Positions 18,959-30,780 of a DNA stretch of 64,000 nucleotides are shown piece by piece. Position 1 is the first letter of the stretch, and each line of letters begins with the position of its first letter. Origin of the DNA: Turritopsis dohrnii (taxonomy: Eukaryota > Cnidaria > Hydrozoa > Anthoathecata > Oceaniidae). The position numbers and the translations under genes are program-made. The DNA is taken from NCBI GenBank assembly GCA_027922465.2, contig BQMF02000231.1, positions 558,001 through 622,000 on the forward strand, read 5' to 3'. Under the pieces are notes generated by a model. It was not told the origin of the DNA and did not search any database. It worked only from the letters and a program-made list of their open reading frames with translations.

Positions 18959-19618
18959 TTAATACGGTTGTTTCTGGACTCATTCCTCCATTAATTGTGT
19001 AGATAAGTGGGGTCAGAGTCCCGTGTTCGTTGTTGATCACCCTGTCATTGTATTTTCGCTTTTTCACATTCTCGTGTTTCTTGTAGATCGTTTCAACGGG
19101 AGTTGTCACTTGAGAAGCAGCGCTCGTATTTGCCAGGCGAACATCGAAAAAAGCTGACTGACAAGACGTCAAAAACCCCATGCTCTAATATTAAGTCGAA
19201 ATTCGTCCTTGTAAAGATTAAATCCCTGATCTTTTAAGGGAAGCACGGTTAACCAACTAGAACCGCCTTTTTCACGGGTTTGATCTAATGCCCGTTTTTT
19301 GTCTGCCGATAGATTATTGTCGACTAGCTTTAGATTCATTTACTCCCTGTTGTCGCACACTTTTTACCTCCTTTATTGTCTCCTTTGACGGCAGTGTGCT
19401 ACCTTGAGCGACAATGATGGCTACAATTGGGCGGTAATATACTTAGATGAAACGAAATCTATTTTGGCTTTCTCTGTCAGCACAGGCATTCCAAGTCCAC
19501 CGTCCTTAATGGAGAGCTTGAACAGCTGTCTCTCGCTTTCGGAGATGGTGTGTCCGAGTAAGGCTGGTATAAAACGATCGTCAATTACTCTGTCTAAGGG
19601 ATGTAGGTATTGGTCCAT
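18958..19618 (-). pseudogene. Reverse transcriptase C-terminal fragment (minus strand)
   Basis: On the minus strand 19618-19421 reads RFIPALLGHTISESER and LFKLSIKDGGLGMPVLTEKA; 19181-18960 reads GFLTSCQSAFFDVRLAN, KKRKYNDRVINNEHGTLTPL and INGGMSPE. Both match the C-terminal half of the same cnidarian reverse-transcriptase family whose central part lies at 15.6-16.1 kb on the other strand (family pattern FIPALTG..L..LP...GGLGI, QAFFDVRV, KK..YN.RV...E.G.FTPLVF...GGM). A frameshift or gap lies between the two pieces. Confidence 0.75.
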
Positions 19619-19620
19619 GC

Positions 19621-19645
19621 CCTCTCCTCCTCCTCCTCCTCCTCC
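19621..19645. repeat. (TCC)n microsatellite
   Basis: Run of TCC triplets at the inner edge of the right inverted block, in the position corresponding to the AGT run at 15484-15515. Confidence 0.9.
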
Positions 19646-20040
19646 AAGTTATGAACGTATTCGTGCCACGTTTACATGAAATCATTGCCGAATTCACATT
19701 TTCGGCCCACTTTGGACTTTCAGTTCACCAATTTTTGTTAAAAATTTGCACAAAGCACAACTGAAAGGTGCTGATTTCGAATTTGATAATGATTTTTTCA
19801 GATTTGACTAAAATTGGACAATTTAGGCCAAATTTGGACCAAATTTCGAAAGTTCTTCAATTTTCATAAAAATTTGCACGGATCACGTTTGAAAGGTCCC
19901 AATTTCGAATTTGACAGTCATTTAACAGATTTGACCAAAATTTTGCAGTTCGGCAATGGTGTATTTTAGACTAGATATCTATCGATGTGTTACGTCCTAA
20001 AATCTTCAAGCCAAACAAGGCTTCTCGTTAGCATTGAAAT
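19640..20040 (-). repeat. Right inverted terminal block of the composite element
   Basis: Reverse-complement match to 14858-15487: CCAAGTTATGAACGTATTCG, CGTTTACATGAAATCATTGCC, two tandem TTTGACTAAAATTGG / TTTGACCAAAATTTTG-type units, and the outer GTGTTACGTCCTAAAATC with GCTTCTCGTTA. With its partner it bounds a segment of about 5.2 kb. Confidence 0.8.
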
Positions 20041-22890
20041 AGCTTCCCATTATTGTACTCTCTCTTTTTGATTTTGTTTATCACGGATGTTAACGGGTTG
20101 TAGAATGAGCATATATCTTCTGGATGTTTCTTAGTTGTTTCCATTGTTTCGAGTGTATGCGCTATTGTGGTTGGCTGTTACATTTCCAGTTTTCGTTTTA
20201 ATGGTGCATATTCTGTCGGTTCTCGGTTTAAAAGTAAAGCCTTACAGTTGATTGGACAGCTACTCCAGTGGATTCATCTTTTAGGTTTTTTCAATGAGCG
20301 AAAACCTCAAAAGTTACTAGCTTTAGTCGTCTATTTTATTTTCCCGTGCTGGTGGCGGTTAGGTGTCTTTCATCTTTGAAGCCTTTGCAAACAACTATTG
20401 TCTTAATCTTAATCTATTGTCTTAAGCGCGGTAGCTGAATTTTGTTTATAACTGTTTATTTCAGAGAGTGTGAAGATTAGATTCAAACCAACTTTCTTAA
20501 CAGCGGATCCATGAATTACACTTTGTTAGATTTCTATGCCCTGTAGTCACTGTGAAGTGAAGAGGGAACAACATGGAAACCTAAGTCTAGATCAGAACAC
20601 TAATGTCATCATAACCAGAATTCTTGGGCCTGTCTTTCGTTATGGCTGTGCGTTCATTAGATCCAGGTTCTGGCTCCAGAAAGTTTCTTTTTTCCATTAT
20701 GACGAAGAATGTTTTCATAAAAAGTAGAGGTTGGTTTCGCTACTGTGGAACATTTTGTGCACATGGAATATCTTGCATTTTAATTATCTCTTAGAAAAAA
20801 TCAAGTGAAAATAGTATTGTTACAGAGTTATTTTACTTGCGTTGGAATTCAGAGCTTTCGTTTATATAAAAGGCTGGATTTCCATTCATAACATTTGTCC
20901 AAGACTGGGCGCAATTTTCGCTAGACGATAAAAACGCGGGCGGGATATTATGATATTATGATGGCGATAAAATTAACAGCGCAGCAAGTGTTATAATCTG
21001 TAACTCATTGCGCATGTGTATGACGTCATTACCTTATCCCGCTCACTTGTTGAAATTTGATGTAAAAGTACATATGTGCGAATAATTTTAAAGGGAAACA
21101 TCAAGGCATGCGCCGAAAGAATATAATACAATCAAGATTACGTCTTATATTATAGGGATTGTAAATCCAATTCACAGATTGATTTTTGAGGATATACAGA
21201 CCTTTTTCGTTTTAAAAAAGTCTGGGATTACAATATACATCAATTTCAAAGTATTTCGGAATAAATCATTTTTTCCATTCCCCTTTATTTATGCTCTTCT
21301 CTGCAATCACCAACACCATCAACGATGGCAATCCATTTGATACTTCATTGTAAATTGGATTTATCTTCTAATTTGTGAACCGAAAATAACTTTTTCTCAC
21401 TACTTCAAAAGAAAACATACTGCCGTATTTGAATCAGGTTTTCGTAATTTATTGTACCAGATCACAACCGGATTAGGTAAATTACTATGTATTTATATAG
21501 TTTTTCTTCTCTTACTTTGCTAAAATGTGCCGTCTGGATAAAACCTTTTGGAACGCCAATGTCAAAGATTCTGCCCAGCCTTTCTCGTATAAAGAAAGCT
21601 GACCTACTCTAAAGGAAACTGTCATGAACTAAAAAGCACATTTATAAGACTGTGTACGTGCATCAAGTCGAGTGTTAAAGAAACTTCACAATATTTACAA
21701 TTGTACATATTTTGCTACTCTCAGCATACCCGAGTACATTATTCCGATGACCCTATGTATCAAAAGTACACCCTCGCATTGGAGTACATTCTGATGTGCA
21801 TACGACAACAAAGGATAATTTCAAACACATTTCCGAACAGTGCATCAGTTGGATACAATTTCAGATTGGATAAAAAGCAGAATACAAGGAAAAAGACAAA
21901 ATGAAGCAATTTGCTCATAGGGGTATTTAGGGTCAGTCAAAAAATGTGGAGGAGTCCAACGTTACGATATTTCTTTTTTCAGTCTTAAGCGACGATTAGG
22001 TTACTTGCATATTTTTTTCTGGTCTACTTTAAATGACTTAACTCTGCTCCACAAAATTTGACTAACCTCTAGCTACGCCTCTGTTGTTCAAATCTATTCA
22101 CGTAAGTATCTGAACGATGTCTTCAAAGATTCCCTCTTCTATGAACTATGCTACGCCATGCTTAATAACGGCACTGAAAAATATTGGAAAGTGTAAATAA
22201 ACTCATTTATTTCTTGATCTATGAACCGAAAATAACTTAGCTTCTTACCAAAGGTTTTCATAGCGTATTTCAACAGTAGAACGCTAGAATCTAAGATATC
22301 TAAGATATTGTCCCGAATTGATGAGTAGTAACTTGTTAGTCCTTATCAGTTGGTATTGCTCTTCATTAGATAGTGTTTCTTGCTGGGCAGGAATGTTTCT
22401 AGTGACCTGGATTGCCGCAGTTGAAGTTACTTGGACTGGTGAATAGTCCATTGAATGATGCGGTGCTTCTGACCCCAGCAGTCCGTGAAAAGGGATGGAA
22501 AGGATTCATGGAATTACATGGAAGAAATAATTCGAAGGAAAAAACTTAGTGGACGTTTGTGGTTGGATTGGTGATCATCCATATTGCGAACATTTAGATA
22601 GTACATCAACGTCCGGAATCCCCGTAGATAATTCTAATTGCTACAATTAGTATTTAATTAGTGGTAGCTGATTGGTAGAATTTAATGTACTTCGATCCTA
22701 TAATTATCACCTCGAACATACATATAGCCAAAATGTCAATGACAGCTGTAGCTGTCGAAACATAGCCAAAATGAACTCGATTGTTCATGACATGATAAAC
22801 TCTGATTTATTCAATTATAATGACTGAACAGATAAGCGAAAATATTTTTCAAGTTTTGCGGATTTTTTTGCAATTATCTTCGAACTCTGA
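20041..22890. other. AT-rich region without recognised genes
   Basis: No convincing exon or element found. Visible features: two related stretches sharing GAACCGAAAATAACTT (about 21378 and 22223), GC-richer islands near 20925-21060, and a short palindrome TGACAGCTGTAGCTGTCG flanked by AGCCAAAATG direct repeats at about 22729-22771. Confidence 0.4.
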
Positions 22891-22900
22891 ATTCATAAAT

Positions 22901-22990
22901 TTCATTTCATGAAATCTCCACGCCGAGCTAATATTGCGACCCTATCATCTCGCGATAACTCTAGAGACCATAGCTTCAAACGCCTCTTCC
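22901..22990 (+). repeat. DIRS left inverted terminal repeat
   Basis: Reverse complement, with few mismatches, of 26510-26594: shared TTTCATGAAATC, ACGCCGAGCTAATATTGC, CATCTCGCGATAA and TCAAACGCCTC. Inverted termini plus an internal complementary region are characteristic of DIRS-type retrotransposons. Confidence 0.88.
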
Positions 22991-23143
22991 CTCTTTCTCG
23001 CTTTCAAGACAGACACATGCAAGTAAGTAATAACCGAAACTTCGATTAAATCCCTCTTTATCTTACTAACGTAGCTTATACAGACCTTATTTCAAGTCTG
23101 AATCTGATACCTACACTACATTGGAAAAATTTTTAAAGTTATT

Positions 23144-24027
23144 ATGTTCTCTCGTATTTCCCATAGAATGAGTGAGAACAGTGATTTCAATGGTAACGAA
23201 CTGCCAATAGAGGAGGTTGACGAGCTCCCGACAAACGAGGAAACCCAAACGACTAGTGATGACGAGACTCCTGCAAAGAGAGGACGTTTTGAGCTTTCTG
23301 AGGAAAAAGATAACTCATGGTCATTACACCAAACCTTGGCAAATTATGTTAATCGATACATGAATAGCTTTATCCCTAATCAATCCTTAGATGAGAACAT
23401 TCTGTTTTACCATTCTAAACCCACGAATGTTGGGAATGAGAAACAAATGGATTACCATTTGAAAGAATTATTAATCGAACAATAAAAACATGTTACTCTA
23501 AATCAGGATAAGTTAACAAACATTCAACAACGAATATGTTTTACATATGGACGTCTCAGTAAGCTCTGGGAAGAAATGGAAAATGGAAAAGCCTCTATAA
23601 TGAACGACGAAGAGGCTACTGAAAGACAATTAATAATATGTCGAACTTGCTTGATGAGGTGGTTTTATTACTTGGGCAAGCCTACAACTCTGTTTCCTAT
23701 ATGAGAAGGTTCAATACCCTTATGGCTTTCATGACTGACAAGAAGAAGGTGGAAACTATGCTGAAAGACATGGCACCTAGTTTTTCTAATGAAGAAGGTG
23801 GAATTATGCAAGATGATGTACTATTTGGACAACAGTACGAAGAGGCTGTTTCAAAAATTTTAACTTCCAAAACAAAGTCAAAGGAACTTTTTACTTCTAT
23901 CCAGAAGGCCCACAACCGTGGCACCTCATCCCCAGACGACCCTTTCAAAGAAGCCCCCTGTCTCAGCCAAGAGGTAGGGGACGTGGAGTATTCAGTAGCG
24001 CCGCCAACCACCAGTCAACACTCTTGA
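23144..24027 (+). pseudogene. DIRS gag-like protein (broken)
   Basis: First frame 23144-23485 is acidic (PIEEVDELPTNEETQTTSDD) and continues past a stop at 23485 in the same frame (LTNIQQRICFTYGRLSKLWEE). A second frame, 23638-24027, carries VLLLGQAYNSVSYMRRFNTL, a DIRS gag-like signature, and MLKDMAPSF. One stop and one frameshift are visible. Role in the intact element: nucleic-acid binding and particle assembly. Confidence 0.7.
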
Positions 24028-24049
24028 ATCAAATAGGCTACAGAGGTCA

Positions 24050-25860
24050 AAGAGGTATGTTTAGATCCTTTTCTTTCCGTTTCTGTAGAACTTTTAAGTC
24101 CACAGGATTTTCTAAGCATTCACCTTGAAAAAACTTCCAGTGCACCCACCAGCAGGGCGAACACAGTACTTTCTAAAAAACTGGAAAAAATTGACAAACG
24201 ATCAGATAATTTTAGACATCGTTCAGGGATACGAAATTCCATTCATGATTTTTCCAAAGCAGGACAAGTTCCCAGTCTCAATACCAATGAATCAAAGGGA
24301 AAGGATCCTTGTGGAAGAGTAAGTTCAGAAAAAGGGTCCAATCAGAGAGGTGCAACCCTTAGAAAACCAGTTCATCGGTAGGTACAATTTTCCTTATGGG
24401 GAAAAAAAAATGGTGGACATCGTGCAGTCATCAATTTGAAAAAATTAAGCCAGATAATTCCATACAATCATTTCAAAATGGAAGGATTGCACCTTATAAA
24501 AGAAATGCTATGTCCAGGGGACTACATGTGCAAACTGGTCTTAAAGGACGCCTATTTTGCAATCCCCTTGTCAAAATCTCAAAGAAGTATGTAAGGTTCC
24601 TTTGGGAGGGACGGCTCTACGAATTCCTATGCCTGTGCTTCGGGTTGTCGAAAACTCCGTGGATTTTCACAAAGTTGATGAAAATTCCAATAGCTCTCTT
24701 ATGACGTTTGAGAATCAAAGTGTTAATATATCTGGACGACTGCTACTGATAGCTTCCTCGATCGAAGAACTAAAGGTGGCCAGAGACACTCTAATTTATC
24801 TTTTGCAGCATCTGGGTGTCTGATAAACATCAGGAAATCTGTTTTAGACCCAATTCAATGTCTAGACTTTCTGGGAGTGTCAGTCAACTCCCTGACAATG
24901 ACTGTGAAACTTCGAATGGAGAAGGTCAACAACTTAAAAGCACAATGCTCAGATATGATAACAGGGAAAAAGGGAAAAGGTTACAATAAGAGACTTAGCT
25001 AAGTTAATAGGGAAGTTGTACTCATCAGTAGTAGCTGTACTTCCAGCCCCAAATACAATACAGGTATCTTCAGCACCAGCAAATCAAAGGGCTGTTGACC
25101 ATGCACAGTTTCGAGGCAATAATAACCCTCTCAGACTTAGCAAAAAGGGAACTCCAATGGTGGGTCAACAATCTAGAGCTCTGTAACGGATTGATAATAA
25201 CTCCAACGCCACTAGTGATTCAAAATATAAAATCGGATGCATCAAAAAAGGGTTGGGGAGCTTCTTGTCAGGGACATACAACAGGGGGGCCTTGGTCAAA
25301 AACAGAGGGGAGTCTTCATATCAACATATTGGAACCAAAAACATGGAAATGGTCAAAGTCAGCAAGGAAATTTGGAAGTACATTCTGGAACAGGAGATCA
25401 CTCTTACTGCCAGCTACATACCAGGTTCTCTGAATTTAGAGGCCGATTGGGGATCCAGGCAACACCTATACGACTCAAGCGAATGGAAACTACACCTATT
25501 AGTGTTTTAAAACATTTGCCAGGCCTGGAGTACACCAGACATAGATCTGTTTCCCTCAAGAGTGTCACACCAACTCCCATGTTACATGGCTTGGAAGTTA
25601 GATCCTCACAGCAAGAGGAGGGATGGATTTCAAATAAAGTGGACTCATCACTACGCATACGCCTCCCCCCTTTCTCCCTGATAGGAAGAGTTCTCAAGAA
25701 AGTGAACCTGGAAAGTTTGGACATGATTCTCATAACACCAGCTTCGCAAACCCAAGCTTGGTTTCCAACATTATGGGAGTTCGAAATCCATTACTATTAC
25801 CAAAAAGGAGGGATATTCTCAGGAACCCAGTGGGGGAAATACACCCATTAGTAAGAGACA
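24050..25860 (+). pseudogene. DIRS reverse transcriptase and RNase H (broken)
   Basis: Spread over three frames. Recognisable parts: PVHPPAGRTQYFLKNWKKLT (24137), GGHRAVINLKKLSQIIPYNHF then LVLKDAYFAIPL (palm motif A, about 24415-24580), LIYLDDC (motif C, about 24723-24743), LDFLGVSVNS (about 24865), RNase H start SDASKKGWGASC (about 25226), ILEPKTW (about 25328) and SYIPGSLNLEADW (about 25413), then PPFSLIGRVLKKVNLE (about 25667). Motifs are mostly intact but the frames are disrupted several times. Confidence 0.85.
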
Positions 25861-26045
25861 ACAACCTCAGACTTCTGGCCTGGGCTATCTCAGGAAAATT
25901 ATGGAAACAGAAGAAATATAAGAGAGGGCTGCCACCCTTATCTCAGCTTCCAGGTGGACAAGCACAGTCATCATTACAACTCGTCTTGGGGAAAATGGCG
26001 TAGTTGGTGTTCGCAGAGAAAAATTTGTCCCTTTAAGTGTCCTTT

Positions 26046-26506
26046 AAATTTTATTTTGGATTTTTTTTTGGATTCTTAAAACTCACTAAGATGTGTCGAT
26101 TTGGTGAAATTAGACAACCTATAAGATTTTATAAGTTTTCTGAGGAAGAAAATTTATGTGTATGGACAGCTCTTACACATTATCTGGAAAGAAGGAGAAC
26201 ATGGGAAACTACTGATACCCAGTTATTAGTTAGTTACATAAAACCACATAAGGCGGTGTCCACTTCTACCATTTCTAGGTGGCTGAAACAAGTGTTGGAT
26301 GAAATTGGGGTTGATACCAATAAATTCACCGCTCATTCAACTCGATCTGCTGTTACATCTAAGGCTTAAAATTTAGGCATTTCAGATTCTGATATTCTTA
26401 AACAGGCTCACTGGTCTGGAGAATCAACGTTCCAACGTTTCTATCATAAGGAAGTAAGGGATTTTGGACTCACATTCCAAAAGACCCTCCTTAAGGGGAC
26501 ACTTTG
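26046..26506 (+). pseudogene. DIRS tyrosine recombinase (C-terminal part, broken)
   Basis: Reads IRFYKFSEEENLCVWTALTH, STSTISRWLKQVLDEIGV, FTAHSTRSAVTSKA, a TAA stop at 26367, then LGISDSDILKQAHW and FQRFYHKEV. The H-x-x-R box (HSTR), the Trp/Tyr end and the catalytic Tyr are visible. The first catalytic Arg and the N-terminal core-binding region are missing, so there is a deletion near 26010-26090 in addition to the in-frame stop. Confidence 0.85.
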
Positions 26507-26509
26507 AAG

Positions 26510-26594
26510 AGAGGCGTTTGAGGCTATGGCCTCTAGATTTATCGCGAGATGGGAGGGTTGCAATATTAGCTCGGCGTGAAGATTTCATGAAATA
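26510..26594 (-). repeat. DIRS right inverted terminal repeat
   Basis: Begins GAGGCGTTTGAGGCTATGGC and ends GATTTCATGAAATAA; complementary to 22901-22990. Confidence 0.88.
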
Positions 26595-27010
26595 AAAAAT
26601 TGAGGATTACGTCAGGGCAAGGTAATCCCGATTTCATGAGTGAAATCCGTGCGTTCTTTTAATTGGATATTTTCTATTTCGGCAATTATATCGTGGATCC
26701 AGCTACTGATGTATTCATAACATATATGTTTTGATTTAAATAAAGCATAAACAAACTTACACTTCTTTTAACTACCCTATTGTAATGAGGGCGCTCCCCT
26801 GGTATTTGTTCTTTCACGTTCCCGTCGTAAGTGTTTTAACAAAATAATAATAACTTTTTGGAAACGCCCCTTCGGGAACGTGTTTATTGGATGTGTCCTC
26901 TAGATTTATCGCGAGATGAGAGGGTCGCAATATTAGCTCGTCGTTCCGATTTCTCTCATGAAATCGGGATTACCTTGCAGGAGCTGCGCGCCCTGACGAT
27001 ATCCTCACTT
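26595..27010 (+). repeat. DIRS internal complementary region
   Basis: Contains a direct partial copy of the right terminus (26896-26943, CTCTAGATTTATCGCGAGAT and CAATATTAGCTCG) and a segment 26962-27003 (ATGAAATCGGGATTACCTTG, CCCTGACGAT) inverted relative to 26606-26650. In DIRS elements this region templates completion of the ends. A GAACGTGTTT/AAACG hairpin-like segment near 26855-26882 follows. Confidence 0.8.
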
Positions 27011-27025
27011 CTAACTTCTAACTTC

Positions 27026-28060
27026 TAACAAATTGGAAGTGTTCTTTCTCATCGGCAGGTTCAGGGTGTTTCCTTAATATTTTGTACACAATGCATTTTT
27101 AAAATATTCTAGTCACAAAAGTATCTGAACAATGTGTGATTCGGACTTCAGATTTTAACCGTGCTTAAAATTGTCATGCTCTGTCACAGAATATGCTTTC
27201 TTTTCAGTATATTGATCTATTTTAATAAGTCTTCATTCCGTACACAAGTAACTTTCTGCAGAATTGAAATCGGAGGAAAGAGGATTTCTCGACAAAATGA
27301 AAAGTGAAAAAAACTTCCTTTGATTATGTAGCCTCTTAAAAAGTCATTAACCAATGTCAAAAACAGGTTGAGTGTGCAAGCTCAAGCTTAGTAAAAAATA
27401 ACTTTACCGAATTGACAGACTTAGTTTTAAGAAAAACACGCAGTCGACACCGCTGACTAGATTGCCTACACGATCCCTGCAAGATCCGGTGTAGAAACAT
27501 TTGTCTTTAAAACATTTCATCTAAAAATTATTCGGCTGAGATATTCTAATAAAAGCTCTGAAGAAGGTCATCATAGATGCAAGCAGAGGGTAACGGTGAA
27601 AGCTCTGTACGTCGGAAGTGTTCCAATGAAACTAAATCAAAGGTCAGACTACTAATAATTTGGAAAATTTGACAAACTAATTATTAGATTGACAAAGTAT
27701 GAATTATGGTGATAATAGTTTGACAAAGTTGTTTTTGTTTGACTTTATTGGATTTTTGTTGGTTAGGCCAAATTTTAGTTTGTAATGATTAATCTTTTAG
27801 TTAACGAACACACCATAGTGGTTTGCAGACAATTCTGCAGAAATAGCTGGTGATATTTGCCGTCAGTTAATAGAGTTATTCTTACGCTCGTAAATTCAAG
27901 ATAATATTGGCTATTTTATATGAAAATGAGTAGGAATGATCCAAATCTACAAACTAAAAGCAAGTATATTGTTTAAACTATCTTCCGGCAATTCTATGGA
28001 CTGTATTCATTGATACGGTTGATATTGATATCGTATTCCGGTAAAAATTATGCCTCTGGA
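27026..28060. other. Spacer without recognised features
   Basis: AT-rich sequence between the DIRS element and the terminal-motif relic. A run of ACTTCTA units (27006-27030) marks its left edge. No open frame of note, and no repeat recognised. Confidence 0.4.
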
Positions 28061-28096
28061 AGGAGTCCGTTCAAAGGGGTTCGTTGACATTCTAAC

Positions 28097-28158
<62 letters not shown>
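28055..28158 (-). repeat. Relic of the recombinase-element end plus (AAT)n
   Basis: On the minus strand an ATT/AAT run (28098-28157) is followed by GTCAACGAACCCCTTTGAACGGACTCCTTCC, that is, the GGACTCC motif next to an AAT microsatellite. The order and orientation are as in the left end at 3727-3800, but inverted. Confidence 0.5.
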
Positions 28159-28228
28159 GGTGTTAAAGATACAATACTTTGATAACTTTAAACGATTTGC
28201 AATAATTACAGTAAAAATGTCAATCTTT

Positions 28229-30780
28229 TTACGCGTCAACAAAAATTGCTACTTCATGGATAGCTAAAACTGAATTAGGGTCGTGTTTGTATATTCCAAG
28301 GTAACTTCCTGTAAGGTACTGTGGTCCTTCACATTCCAACCAATGGTACATCCAAGGAGAATCCGTAAGATAACAGCACACTGCATCTCCTTCTTCTGTA
28401 TTTGTGTCGCCAATCGTTAAAGCTGCATTTACACTAACTGGATTGGTGTGTAGTTGCAGGAATCGGACTGTCTTTGACTCGCCAAAATGCAATTTCATCC
28501 AAGAATTCGATGACGGAACATTGGAGAACCATGTACCAGAATCACCATCGTAAAGCATTGCAACCGCATGGCCACCGTCCACGGAATCAGACGTGCCACT
28601 TACAAATGATTGAAATCTTACAAATTTCTCTATAACACATGAAAACATGTAAGTAACATGTAGCAGCTAAGCAGTTAAAGTGTTCACTACATTTTAATCG
28701 TCGTAATCGTCGTAATCACCATAAACCTCTGGCTTTTACGAACAAAATATAAAAAAAATTTGGTATTTCATCGTCGTAGTCGCTCTATTGTATGTTCAAA
28801 TGTGTTGAATTTAGGTCAATTTTATTGTTTTAATCGTTAGGGCACGTGCTTCAAATTTGACAGAAAAGATCAAACTTCACAAGGGAAGGAAGTATCGTGT
28901 GAAACAATTTTGAAATTAATATTTAGAGATACTTGAGAGTGTTCAGACCTGGCGACATGCTTGATTTCATGATTTTTTTTTTTTCATGACATTTTTATCA
29001 TTGTTATCGTCAGGTCTGAACCAGGCTTTAAGAATCACATTCCTGTACACAGCAAACCCCCACATAAACACCCATCAGATTAGCAGAACCTGTTTAAAAA
29101 TATAATCTTGTAGAGAACTGACATGAATGTTGTGATAGTTGGAATACCAAAACGAATTTCCTTTTAAATTATAGAATTCAAGTAGTAAATGTTCGATGTA
29201 CTCAAAGAACATGTAATTCGAATGACAACAGGCAACATTTGTTTTATTTAGATTTTTTGTTGCACAAATAACTATCAGCACTTGATCAAATACACAATAT
29301 TTGAGGTTAATTAAGCTACTGCGCCCAGAAATTGAATTGAATTGTCAAATGTACTTACAACCTTATTAATGATGCCTTAATAGTAATTCATCATAGACCT
29401 ACTTAGTGTCAGGAAAAAAGTTCTCTAATGGTTGTAAGAAATATTTGCATCGTGTACCAATTACCTTAGAGTCATAAAACTTCAATCACATTTATATACC
29501 ATATATAGCATAAAAAAACAAATCCACACATCAGGATTTGGAATTTGCAGGTATCTTGTCGATCAAAGCCGCAACAAAAAGAAATCAATAACTCAAATTC
29601 AACACAAATCAACAATGCGGAGGTAACCATTAAACAAAATAAACACTGCATAATGTTTTGTTTATAAAAATTAGCCTGTAGATTCTCTTGGAAACCAAAT
29701 GCAATTAACAACAAAAACAAGATTTTCTTTCATTTGTGTCAATCACATTTGAAGACCATCATAAAATTGAAAATCAATCACAAAATACTGCAATGAAAGG
29801 TTACCTGTGCATGTGTAGCCTGCTGCGCTACAGTCATCTTCGCATTGTTGAAGATCAGTACATGGATCCACAAGACGACAAAATGGTCCTTTCTAAATTG
29901 CAATATAATATAATGTCATAATGAATTTCGAGAGTCGGTAATAAGAACATCAATTCAATTTCATTGCCTTGAACATGCTAAGTCAATATTTATAAATGAT
30001 CATTGAAAGCAATCAATTGAAAGGATTCATGTATTTCAATTAAGTGTAATTGTAAGCAGCTCCAAGTACTTGTAAGGGTTACAAAAAGTCCTCACCCATT
30101 TTGAGCTCCGTTTAGTTGAAAGGAATCTCCATCCAATCTCTGTAGTTTCACTTCCCAAGTCATCTTCTAATAATTCACAAACAGTATCAACAGCTTTATA
30201 ATTGGCATGCTCGCATACATCGTTTCCAACACAATGAAGAGCGCAAGCAGTTTCATCCAATCCAGTTATTTCTTTAATGACAGTCCCAGTGTATCTGACG
30301 TTGTCCTTCTTGATTGAAAAATTCCCATGTCTTTTGCATGGCAATCTAATAATCTCACAATTTGCAATTTCCGAGATCAATAAAATGATTTGAAAGATTC
30401 TGTAACAGAAGTAGAAGAAAATGTTTCATTCATTCTATGACACAAAGCATACTGAACAACTGATAACATAAAGATAAAGTACTTAGGGATGAAGTGTTCT
30501 TGTTAAAATGTTAAGTGTTGGTTACAAATCATGTTAAAGTCTACATGTTTGTGCTTATCTTCACAAAATCATGCTACTCATTTAGAACATATATTGGATT
30601 GGAACTATAAAATAACATTTTCTGCATTTAGATATGAAACAGCTTCTGACAATATCCATCAGTTCGTAATTGCTTTCTTGAAAACCATGACAATAGCATC
30701 GAAAAAAAAACAGCTTATAGATTATTCATATGAGGTAGCAGAAATGTTACTTACAGAAGAGCAGATTTTGGAATAGACAT
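28229..30780 (-). CDS. Secreted PAN / Cys-rich / fucolectin-like protein, gene A
   Basis: Exons on the minus strand: 30780-30755, 30399-30096, 29892-29805, 28629-28229; phases 2, 0 and 1 agree, giving 819 nt and 272 residues. Exon 1 gives MSIPKSALL, which joins IFQIILLISEIANC to make a signal peptide. Exon 2 is a PAN/apple-type domain (CKRHGNFSIKK, YTGTVI, LDETACALHCVGNDVCEHAN, VCELL, GWRFLSTK). Exon 3 is a short Cys-rich segment (FCRLVDPC, QQCEDDC, AGYTC), EGF-like in size but with only five cysteines. Exon 4 is a jelly-roll domain of the fucolectin/F5-8C type (GTWFSNVPSSNSWMKLHFG, ALTIGDTNTEEGD, GSYLGIYKH, LAIHEVAIFVD). PAN and F5-8C domains bind proteins or glycans, so a secreted lectin or adhesion role is likely; the classical fucose-binding His/Arg triad is not evident. 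Nearest relative is gene C. Confidence 0.88.
28930..29032. repeat. Inverted repeat in intron 3 of gene A
   Basis: GTTCAGACCTGGCGA near 28940 is complementary to TCGTCAGGTCTGAAC near 29010, around a T-rich centre. It may be a small fold-back element or the end of one. Confidence 0.6.

Larger units (their letters stand above)
22901..27025 (+). mobile_element. Decayed DIRS retrotransposon
   Basis: About 4.1 kb with the full DIRS layout: left inverted repeat, gag-like frame (23144-24027), reverse transcriptase and RNase H (24050-25860), tyrosine recombinase (26046-26505), right inverted repeat (26510-26594) and an internal complementary region (26595-27010). DIRS elements replicate through a circular intermediate and integrate with a tyrosine recombinase instead of a DDE integrase. 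Several frameshifts, in-frame stops and a deletion upstream of the recombinase C-terminal half make it non-autonomous. Confidence 0.88.

Noticed and set aside
22729..22771. Regulatory palindrome TGACAGCTGTAGCTGTCG
   Set aside because: Short, imperfect, and flanked by direct repeats; no gene nearby to regulate.
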